Positions 1 to 4,426 of a DNA stretch of 10,866 nt are shown one piece after another. This DNA is from B3-G11 sp039714175. Lineage in GTDB: Bacteria; Actinomycetota; Acidimicrobiia; Spongiisociales; UBA5794. Positions within the stretch are counted from its first letter, which is position 1, and every line of letters begins with the position of its first letter. A program made the translations under genes and the position numbers. The stretch is from the NCBI GenBank assembly GCA_039714175.1, contig JBDLJV010000062.1, forward strand, positions 1 to 10,866, given 5' to 3'. The notes beneath the pieces are model-generated. The model was not told the origin of the DNA. It ran no database searches and was given only the letters and a program-made list of their open reading frames with translations.

Positions 1-223
1 GTGCTCCTTGATCGGACGTTGAGCGCGATTGCGCGTCGAGTGCTTGAGTCGTTATAGAGAGCATAACCTGAGTCGAGTCGTATCAATTCCGGGAAATCGG
101 GCAGGGACCGATGCCTTCGCCCTTGACGAGATCCACTCCCTCTTCGATGCCGATACGGGCGCGGTTTCCCTGTTCAACCTGAGGGCACAGAGATACGATG
201 TGGATCGAGGACAGGAGGTGTCT

Positions 224-583
224 GTGGCGTACGGATCAACACATACCGCACGAGTTCACCATCCCGATACAGGCGTTCACGTGGTCACATGGACGCTGTC
301 TCTCCTAGGCGTCTTCGCTGCAATGATCGGTGCGTGGATCGCGCTGGCTCCCGACGATGGGACGATCAGCGTATTCGGTCGCACCTGGGCTGCGAGCGAC
401 CTCACCACCACATGGGGTCCGTGGCTGTTGATCGTTGGAGGTGGAGTTGCTGCCGTAGGAATGTCAGTGTCCGCTATGCGCGACTGGCAGCATGAGGCAA
501 ACAAGTGGCTCGTGGTCGCTGAGATGCTTCTTGCAGTTGCCGGAGTAGCCGCGGTGATTTCCGGGATCGTGATTCTGGCGTAG
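224..583 (+). CDS. Small three-helix membrane protein, unknown function
   Basis: I do not recognise a named family. The start chosen is GTG at 224, because AGGAGG lies at 213-218 with a 5-base gap. The same frame is open back to a TTG at 29, but the extra 65 residues have no ribosome binding site and no membrane or domain character. The 119-residue product has a short polar N-terminus rich in His and Thr, then three hydrophobic segments at about residues 22-43, 67-85 and 98-118. The third ends almost at the stop codon. Charged or polar linkers (APDDG; a MRDWQHEANK stretch) lie between them. There is no signal-peptide cleavage site and no catalytic motif. It is probably a small inner-membrane protein of the actinobacterial hypothetical class. 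It stands alone and converges on the DivIVA-domain gene. The reading frame is convincing; the function is not known. Confidence 0.68.
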   Translation: MAYGSTHTARVHHPDTGVHVVTWTLSLLGVFAAMIGAWIALAPDDGTISVFGRTWAASDLTTTWGPWLLIVGGGVAAVGMSVSAMRDWQHEANKWLVVAEMLLAVAGVAAVISGIVILA

Positions 584-604
584 CCTGATCATTCTGCATC
601 CGCA

Positions 605-660
605 GATAACGAGGCTGCGTGCATCGGGTGCCATCGGCGGCAGTCCTCGTGCCCGTTATC
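605..660. other. Imperfect hairpin downstream of the membrane-protein gene
   Basis: Positions 609-618 (ACGAGGCTGC) pair with 640-650 with one bulged T, giving about 10 bp around a 21-base loop. In an alternative register the outer GATAACG (605-611) pairs with CGTTATC (654-660). No T-run follows on either strand, so this is at best a weak or factor-assisted terminator for the gene ending at 583. Confidence 0.35.
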
Positions 661-710
661 GAGGTCACTCACCTGTGATTCTCCGCCGATTCGCGGTTCT
701 GCAACGACAA

Positions 711-735
711 ACACCGGTGGGGATCCCACCGGTGT
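711..735. terminator. Hairpin terminator between convergent genes
   Basis: ACACCGGTGG (711-720) and CCACCGGTGT (726-735) are perfect inverted repeats. An extra G-C pair closes a three-base loop. On the minus strand the stem is followed by TTTGTCGTTGC, a modest T-rich tail, about 30 bases after the stop of the DivIVA-domain gene. It therefore best serves that gene and may also stop transcription from the left. A single heptamer-like CGACAAA (705-711) touches the stem. Confidence 0.7.
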
Positions 736-763
736 CTATCTCTCCGCCCGCTCCGGGTGTCCG

Positions 764-1693
764 CTATCCGGACATCCGGGCGATCTTGATCCGTTCTCGG
801 AGGGGCACGCCCGTTGAGCGCTGATATCGCGTCTTGGGCTCATCATCGTTTCGCACGTCGTCCTCGATGGGTGGAGCAACTCCGAGATGAGGTCCGGTTG
901 AGGTCGATTCGTCAAGCGACGTGGCCGACATTGCGCGACCCGGCGTTGTTCCCAGAAGGTTTTCGCCGAGTTCGTTGATCTGGTCGATCGCTGAGATGTT
1001 GATCACTTGAGCGCCCTGCTGAGCTGACTCGGCGAGCGTCGCCGCCGCTTCCTCGAGTTGGCGAGCAGCACCGTCCATTGACTCGATGCGAGCCATCAGT
1101 GCATCTGCACGCTTGCTTGCCGCACGAACCTTGACAGCTGCGTCAGCCTCCGCGTCGGAGACAGCACGATTTCGCGCGGCCATGGCCTCATGGGCAGCCC
1201 AGGCTGCATCTGCAGAACGTTCGGCTGCCTGTTGCTCAAGCTCGCGCATGCGGCGTTCGGCGTCTTCGAAGACCGCGGCAAGCGCACGCTCGCGGGCTGC
1301 AGCGATTTCTGGCTGCATGGACTCAAGTAGGGCAGCAAGTTCAGTTGCCTCTGCCTTGGCCATCTCCGTGATCGTCTCAGCTTCAGAGTGTGCTTCGGCG
1401 AGGATCGTGTCTCGCGTCGACTCGGCCGCGACAAATGTGTTCCTGATCGCGTCCGCGGACGCGTCGGCGTCGTCAAGCTTCGAGGTGAGAGTGCTGATTC
1501 TCTCGTCGTTACGACGGAGCGCATCGACAAGACGCGCTACCACGGCGTCGACCTCAGCTGGGTCGTACCCGTTCTTTCTTACCCGACCGAAGCGGTGGGT
1601 CTCAGCAATCGATGCGCTGATCATGTCATCAACCTTCCCGGACCGCCGCCCACTAGGCCCCTTACGACCCTCTGCGTGCGACCGGGTGGTCAT
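764..1693 (-). CDS. DivIVA-domain coiled-coil protein
   Basis: The protein has the N-terminal DivIVA/GpsB-type signature RFGRVRKNGYDPAEVDAVV, seen here at about residues 34-52. DivIVA proteins use this region to bind membrane and to scaffold polar growth, division or cell-wall factors. A long Ala/Glu/Arg-rich coiled coil follows, about residues 55-235. The tail is disordered, rich in acidic residues and Thr/Ser, and ends with a basic patch (PLRERIKIARMSG). The 309-residue reading uses ATG at 1693. An ATG at 1624 (286 residues) may be the true start: GGGAAGG lies 8 bases before it, and it puts the DivIVA motif near the N-terminus, where the family normally has it. The first 23 residues are Arg/Ser/Gly-rich and lack family character. 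The gene is monocistronic, divergent from the excisionase-type gene, and ends at the hairpin at 711-735. It is clearly a DivIVA-domain protein; whether it acts in growth, division or another scaffold role cannot be told. Confidence 0.85.
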   Translation of the reverse strand: MTTRSHAEGRKGPSGRRSGKVDDMISASIAETHRFGRVRKNGYDPAEVDAVVARLVDALRRNDERISTLTSKLDDADASADAIRNTFVAAESTRDTILAEAHSEAETITEMAKAEATELAALLESMQPEIAAARERALAAVFEDAERRMRELEQQAAERSADAAWAAHEAMAARNRAVSDAEADAAVKVRAASKRADALMARIESMDGAARQLEEAAATLAESAQQGAQVINISAIDQINELGENLLGTTPGRAMSATSLDESTSTGPHLGVAPPIEDDVRNDDEPKTRYQRSTGVPLRERIKIARMSG

Positions 1694-1754
1694 TCATCAA
1701 GCTCAATGACGTTATCGGTCCTATGCGAGATGCGCAAGAGGAATTTGTGGGATC

Positions 1755-1775
1755 GTTTGTCGATTGTCGTTTGTC
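1755..1775. repeat. Heptamer repeat, three units, in a divergent promoter region
   Basis: Three consecutive 7-base units GTTTGTC, GATTGTC, GTTTGTC run without a gap. On the opposite strand they read as CGACAAA/CGACAAT-type units, the same type as at 3237-3243. The flanking bases (about 1748-1796) show a weaker period-7 pattern with G leading each unit. The array sits between the divergent starts of the DivIVA-domain gene and the HTH gene. Confidence 0.65.
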
Positions 1776-1810
1776 GGTCCAGGGGTATGGAATGGAGAGG
1801 CCGAGTGTCC

Positions 1811-1816
1811 TAGCCT
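1811..1816 (+). promoter_or_regulatory. Putative -10 box for a leaderless start
   Basis: TAGCCT fits the actinobacterial TANNNT -10 pattern and ends 6 bases before the ATG at 1823. No Shine-Dalgarno sequence precedes that ATG. This is the spacing expected if transcription begins at the start codon. No good -35 box is seen 16-18 bases upstream. Confidence 0.4.
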
Positions 1817-1822
1817 GTTGGC

Positions 1823-2062
1823 ATGGAACGCATACATGTCGAACTCGACAAGCCCTGGCTCTCCGTTGCCGATATCTGTGAGTACATGGATGTCTCCACG
1901 TTCGTCGTCACGTCCGTGTTGCGAAGCGGCGAACTACCTGCTGTGAAATTCGGAAGAGAGTGGCGCGTTTCTCGAGACGATTTCGAGAACTGGATCAATC
2001 AGCAGAGAACAGAGAGCAGAGAACAGAGAGCAGAGACGGAAGAGGGCGTACGTACTACGTAA
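1823..2062 (+). CDS. Excisionase-family (HTH_17) DNA-binding protein
   Basis: Residues about 12-58 form a winged HTH of the excisionase/MerR-like type. WLSVADICEYMDV gives the first helix-turn, SGELPAVKFGREWRV gives the wing, and SRDDFENWI gives the closing helix. Family members bind DNA as small regulators or architectural proteins. Rv0500A, upstream of galE2 in Mycobacterium tuberculosis, is of this type as I recall it. No integrase or phage gene is nearby, so a chromosomal regulator is more likely than a true Xis. The ATG at 1823 has no Shine-Dalgarno but a TANNNT box 6 bases upstream, suggesting a leaderless message. An oddity is that residues 61-79 (Q-R-T-E-S-R-E-Q-R-A and onward) and the TAA stop are encoded by a heptamer array (2003-2079). 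The charged tail is therefore probably repeat-derived and not part of the conserved fold. Confidence 0.85.
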   Translation: MERIHVELDKPWLSVADICEYMDVSTFVVTSVLRSGELPAVKFGREWRVSRDDFENWINQQRTESREQRAETEEGVRTT

Positions 2063-2079
2063 TGCGTATTACGTTCCAC
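2003..2079. repeat. Heptamer array of 11 units across a gene end
   Basis: Consecutive 7-base units are CAGAGAA, CAGAGAG, CAGAGAA, CAGAGAG, CAGAGAC, GGAAGAG, GGCGTAC, GTACTAC, GTAATGC, GTATTAC, GTTCCAC. The first five are of one type and the last five drift to a GTANTAC type while keeping the 7-base register. The array encodes the last 19 residues and the stop of the HTH gene. It continues to within two bases of the next ATG. Confidence 0.8.
2070..2075 (+). promoter_or_regulatory. Putative -10 box for the MobA-like gene
   Basis: TACGTT fits TANNNT and ends exactly 6 bases before the ATG at 2082, the same geometry as at 1811-1816. The ATG has no Shine-Dalgarno site (GTTCCACCC precedes it). The box lies wholly inside the heptamer array. 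The alternative is read-through from the HTH gene, which ends 19 bases upstream of the ATG. Confidence 0.35.
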
Positions 2080-2081
2080 CC

Positions 2082-2654
2082 ATGTCGACTGTTGCCATCG
2101 TTCTGGCCGCTGATAGCGGTCCCGGGTTTCCCGGTCCGAAGTATCTGACGCCAATTCACAACGTCCCTCTGCTCCAGCATGTTGTGAATGACGCCGTCAC
2201 GTGGCCTGTCGACGACGTGTTCGTTGTCCTCGGAGCCGATGCCGAGCAGGTCATTGATGCAGTCGACTTCAAGAATCTCACCATTGTGATCGACCCGGAG
2301 TGGTCCGAAGGGGCTGCGTCACCGCTGCGGGCCGGGTTGGATCTCGCATCACGGAATCGATCGACACGTCGATGCGTGATTGCTCGCGGAGATCAACCGG
2401 GAATAGACGCGGACTCCATCGGTGCATTGGTTGATGCGGTCGTCGATGCGGAGGCCGATGCTGCCGTTCCGAAGTATCGATACTCGGTCGGCTGGCCGGT
2501 GGTGCTCGAATTCTCGATATGGGAGCACCTGCTCGGGAGCGAGGGTTCGGTTGACATATTGGACTTCGTCACATCGCACGCGTCCTCGGTCGAGGAGGTC
2601 TGGTTCGACCATCTGGCTCCGGCGACCTACACGACAGCCGAGGACCTTCCGTAG
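2082..2654 (+). CDS. MobA/MocA-like nucleotidyltransferase
   Basis: This 190-residue protein has the Rossmann-like fold signature of the MobA-like NTP transferase group (MobA, MocA). These enzymes transfer a nucleotide from GTP or CTP to molybdopterin or related substrates. Visible landmarks are an N-terminal VAIVLAAD strand-loop, P-K at residues 19-20, NVPLLQHVV, DDVFVVLGAD, a GDQPGI metal-binding-type loop near residue 107, and a GWPVVLEF segment matching the usual GHPV motif. The length is normal for MocA-like proteins. The nucleotide loop is unusual: the family AAG-x-S/G-x-R-M/G pattern reads AADSGPGFPGPK, with Asp for Gly and no Arg. No molybdenum-cofactor gene is in the window, so the substrate is unassigned. 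The start at 2082 is favoured because the LAA loop follows at once, as in homologues. It may be co-transcribed with the HTH gene. Confidence 0.75.
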   Translation: MSTVAIVLAADSGPGFPGPKYLTPIHNVPLLQHVVNDAVTWPVDDVFVVLGADAEQVIDAVDFKNLTIVIDPEWSEGAASPLRAGLDLASRNRSTRRCVIARGDQPGIDADSIGALVDAVVDAEADAAVPKYRYSVGWPVVLEFSIWEHLLGSEGSVDILDFVTSHASSVEEVWFDHLAPATYTTAEDLP

Positions 2655-2668
2655 GATCGACGGTGGCT

Positions 2669-2698
2669 TTCACACGCGCTCCACAAGTTGGGTAGTCT
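2669..2698 (+). promoter_or_regulatory. Putative sigma-70-type promoter for the DUF4332 gene
   Basis: TTCACA (2669-2674, five of six to TTGACA) is followed after 18 bases by TAGTCT (2693-2698). A start near 2705 would give a leader of about 35 bases that carries the strong GGGGAGG ribosome binding site at 2728-2734. Confidence 0.4.
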
Positions 2699-2740
2699 CG
2701 GCAGACGTGTTGCCGGATGAGTGTGTCGGGGAGGACATAA

Positions 2741-3145
2741 ATGGCGTCGATCTCGTCGATTCGTTCGATCAATCATCGGAACGCGACCAAGTTGCGCAAA
2801 TCCAAGGTGCGAACCACTGATGCCCTGCTCGAGCAGGCATCGACTCGCAGGGGGCGAAGTGAGGTCTCCGGGCGAACAGAGATTCCAACAGCGGACCTCC
2901 TCCGATGGGCACATCAGGCAGATTTGATGCGGGTCGGCGGCATCGGATCCGAGTACGCGGATCTCCTCAGCGCTGTCGGGGTGGACACGATCAAGCTTCT
3001 CCGCCGGCGAAACGCTGAGAATCTGATGGCTGCGATGACGCAGGTCAATGCGAGGCGTCGACTCGTGCAACGCCTACCGACCGTTGAGATGATCCAGGGG
3101 TGGATCGACGCAGCGGGAAGCATCGAACCGATTGTTACGAGCTAG
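2741..3145 (+). CDS. DUF4332-type helix-hairpin-helix protein
   Basis: The 134-residue product has a basic N-terminal third (residues 8-44, many Arg and Lys) and then a helix-hairpin-helix-like core. The core runs from about residue 48 (ADLLRWAHQADLMRVGGIGSEYADLLSAVGVDTIKLL). The pattern L-x-R-V-x-G-I-G-x-x-Y-A-x-L-L-x-x-x-G-V matches DUF4332 and other repair-type HhH modules that bind the DNA backbone non-specifically. A second helical repeat (RRNAENLMAAMTQVNARRRLV) completes the usual DUF4332 layout. No catalytic domain is fused to it. The ATG at 2741 is supported by GGGGAGG ending 6 bases upstream. It lies 86 bases after the MobA-like gene with a promoter of its own. Its role is not known; DNA binding is inferred from the fold and the basic tail. 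Confidence 0.78.
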   Translation: MASISSIRSINHRNATKLRKSKVRTTDALLEQASTRRGRSEVSGRTEIPTADLLRWAHQADLMRVGGIGSEYADLLSAVGVDTIKLLRRRNAENLMAAMTQVNARRRLVQRLPTVEMIQGWIDAAGSIEPIVTS

Positions 3146-3159
3146 CGAGCCGAGCTCGC

Positions 3160-3250
3160 CGACATCCGACATCCGACATCCGATGTCCGACATCCGATAT
3201 CCGATATCCGATATCCGATATCCGACGAACGACCAACGACAAACGCAGAA
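3160..3250. repeat. Heptamer array of 13 units next to a terminator
   Basis: Thirteen uninterrupted 7-base units all start with CG: three CGACATC, CGATGTC, CGACATC, four CGATATC, CGACGAA, CGACCAA, CGACAAA, CGCAGAA. The final unit merges into the terminator palindrome that begins at 3248. The array starts 14 bases after the stop of the DUF4332 gene. It fills almost the whole gap to the convergent gene. Confidence 0.9.
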
Positions 3251-3281
3251 GGGGCGGACACCGTACGGTGTCCGCCCCTTC
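3248..3281. terminator. Bidirectional terminator, perfect 34-bp palindrome
   Basis: Arms GAAGGGGCGGACACC (3248-3262) and GGTGTCCGCCCCTTC (3267-3281) are perfectly complementary around a GTAC loop. The plus strand then reads GCTGCTTTT and the minus strand TGCGTTTGTCG, so both sides have a modest T-rich tail. It separates the DUF4332 gene (stop 3145, +) from the convergent coiled-coil gene (stop 3318, -). Confidence 0.85.
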
Positions 3282-3317
3282 GCTGCTTTTCATCGACTGC
3301 CCAATGGTTGCTGGTGC

Positions 3318-3905
3318 CTACGAGAGCGCCTTGACCAGCTCGCTCTTCGTCATGGAGGAACGACCGGCGAGGTCGCGCTTGCGAGCAATCGCGAGAAGCT
3401 CGTCCTTTGTCATGGCGGTGAGCTGCTTACGGCTCGTTGCGGGAGCCTTCTTCGCCTTCGGCGCTTCAGCTACCTCTTCGACTGCCGTCGTCGAGGGGCG
3501 GAAGGAGTCCTTCCATGAGACGAGGACGTGCTCCATCTGGTCGCGGAGCTTCGCAACCTGATCCTGGATCTGATCGACGTCGATCTTCTCCTGAACGGTC
3601 TCGACCGTTGCCTGGGCAACTTCGCCGACGTTCTTTTCTCCGACCTGAACCTCGCTCACCTTCTCGATGCCCTTGCCTGTGAGGCTCTGAGCCTTCTCGA
3701 AGACGTTCTTGGCGGTGTCGGTGGCGGTGTCGGTGGCTGAGCCGCCGAGCTCCATCATCTTCTCAAGGTACTCGCTGGCGCTGTCGGCAACGCTCTTGGC
3801 GGTGGACACGCTCATGTCCTTCGCCTTGGTCGCGTACTCGACGGTCACGTCCGCGGCATCCTTGGCAACCTTCGTGGCTGCTTCCTTCTGTGTGTCTAGA
3901 TTCAC
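3318..3905 (-). CDS. Apolipoprotein/phasin-like coiled-coil protein with C-terminal Rho_N-like domain
   Basis: The 195-residue protein has no signal peptide and no membrane helix. Residues 1-130 are amphipathic helices with quasi-repeats rich in Ala, Lys, Asp, Thr and Val (for example VAKDAADVTVEYATKAKD; SATDTATDTAKNVFEKAQ), as in apolipoprotein-, LEA- and phasin-type coat proteins. A flexible Lys/Ala/Pro linker follows (APKAKKAPATSRK). Residues 161-195 form a Rho_N/SAP-like module (MTKDELLAIARKRDLAG, then RSSMTKSELVKAL). The start is GTG at 3905, with AGGAGG 7 bases upstream (plus-strand 3913-3918). It overlaps the TGA of the XRE gene as GTGA, so the two are translationally coupled. An HbhA- or MLDS-like lipid-inclusion coat protein is the best match by size, helical body and partner regulator. 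In those proteins, however, the tail is Lys-rich. A plain phasin is the alternative. Confidence 0.75.
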   Translation of the reverse strand: MNLDTQKEAATKVAKDAADVTVEYATKAKDMSVSTAKSVADSASEYLEKMMELGGSATDTATDTAKNVFEKAQSLTGKGIEKVSEVQVGEKNVGEVAQATVETVQEKIDVDQIQDQVAKLRDQMEHVLVSWKDSFRPSTTAVEEVAEAPKAKKAPATSRKQLTAMTKDELLAIARKRDLAGRSSMTKSELVKALS

Positions 3906-4252
3906 GATGAATCCTCCTGATCGTTCGTGACGAAGCTCGTATAGATCTCCATCAACGCTTGTTTTTGACTTGGTGTGAGTTTCGTGTCTGCCGCTATCGC
4001 TGCATTGATGCCGGGGGCCTCGAACCCATCGAGGAGTCCGGCCTTCTCGTAGAGCGTCTCGGTGCGGATAGCCAAAGCTTCAGCGATGGATCGGAGGATC
4101 TCAGCCGAAGGCTTGCGAACACCGCGCTCGATCTGGGACAGATATGGGTTGGAGACGCCGGTCATGTCGGCGAGCTTGCGTATCGAAAGCGCGGAGCGTT
4201 CTCTCTGCTCTCGGATAAACGAGCCGACATCTGGCAGGGGTGGCGTCTTCAT
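3902..4252 (-). CDS. XRE-family regulator, Rv0474/MLDSR-like
   Basis: The 116-residue protein has one Cro/C1-type HTH at about residues 10-64: IREQRERSALSIRKLADM, then GVSNPYLSQIERGVRKPS, then EILRSIAEALAI. A C-terminal extension follows (TETLYEKAGLLDG ... DTKLTPSQKQALMEIYTSFV). The core and this extension are like Rv0474 of Mycobacterium tuberculosis, which lies immediately upstream of hbhA. In Rhodococcus an analogous regulator, MLDSR, controls the adjacent lipid-droplet coat gene. Here too the next gene encodes a helical coat-like protein and overlaps by four bases, with its ribosome binding site inside the last codons of this gene. The ATG at 4252 has no Shine-Dalgarno but a near-consensus promoter 7 bases ahead, suggesting a leaderless message. 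The promoter carries a long inverted repeat, so autoregulation is likely. The family call is firm; the ligand or signal is unknown. Confidence 0.88.
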   Translation of the reverse strand: MKTPPLPDVGSFIREQRERSALSIRKLADMTGVSNPYLSQIERGVRKPSAEILRSIAEALAIRTETLYEKAGLLDGFEAPGINAAIAADTKLTPSQKQALMEIYTSFVTNDQEDSS

Positions 4253-4259
4253 TGCTAGC

Positions 4260-4288
4260 AGTATACAGCACTGTGCTTGCTATTGCAA
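4260..4288 (-). promoter_or_regulatory. Promoter of the XRE/coat-protein operon
   Basis: On the minus strand, TTGCAA (plus 4283-4288) and TATACT (plus 4260-4265) are separated by exactly 17 bases. TATACT is one base from the TATAAT consensus and ends 7 bases before the ATG at 4252. No Shine-Dalgarno is present, so transcription probably starts at or next to the start codon. Confidence 0.7.
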
Positions 4289-4295
4289 GCACAGT
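4270..4295. promoter_or_regulatory. Putative XRE operator, 11-bp inverted repeat
   Basis: ACTGTGCTTGC (4270-4280) and GCAAGCACAGT (4285-4295) are perfect inverted repeats around TATT. The right arm and the centre cover the -35 box (4283-4288) and the left arm lies in the -35/-10 spacer. A third half-site-like GTGCTGTA lies next to it, towards the -10 box, on the minus strand. Binding of the XRE protein here would block its own promoter. Confidence 0.65.
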
Positions 4296-4426
4296 CGGAA
4301 GTCAGAACGTTCGCTGCGCTCATTCTCGGTCTGACATCTGAGAAGGAGCCGTTGGCGACTGTTCCGACTTCTGAGAGCGACGTCAGGAGTGTTCCGCTTT
4401 CAGAACGCCGTTCGACGTTCTGAAAG
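4295..4426. repeat. Degenerate heptamer/inverted-repeat block after the acyltransferase gene
   Basis: Period-7 units are visible as TCGGAAG, TCAGAAC (4295-4308) and TCTGACA, TCTGAGA (4330-4343). Positions 4366-4380 (GACTTCTGAGAGCGA) recur as the exact reverse complement at 6617-6631. CTTTCAGAACG (4397-4407) and CGTTCTGAAAG (4416-4426) form a perfect 11-bp inverted repeat with an 8-base loop, which includes the last codons and stop of the acyltransferase gene. No T-run follows, so it is not a classical terminator. Confidence 0.6.

Noticed and set aside
29..223. N-terminal extension of the small membrane protein from TTG at 29
   Set aside because: There is no ribosome binding site at 29, whereas AGGAGG precedes GTG 224 at ideal spacing. 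The extension shows no domain or hydrophobic character. Nothing else convincing is seen in 1-223.
1086..1709. Ser/Ala-rich open frame on the plus strand opposite the DivIVA-domain gene
   Set aside because: Its composition mirrors the Ala/Glu-rich coiled coil read backwards; no ribosome binding site or domain is seen.
1823..2062. Excisionase of an integrated element
   Set aside because: No integrase, attachment repeat or phage gene lies nearby; the fold is common in chromosomal actinobacterial regulators.
3160..3250. Tandem array as a CRISPR
   Set aside because: Units are 7 bases with no spacers and no cas genes are present.
4270..4295. Inverted repeat as a terminator for the acyltransferase gene
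   Set aside because: No T-run follows on the minus strand, and it coincides with a well-spaced -35 box 18 bases or more before the XRE start. An operator fits better.
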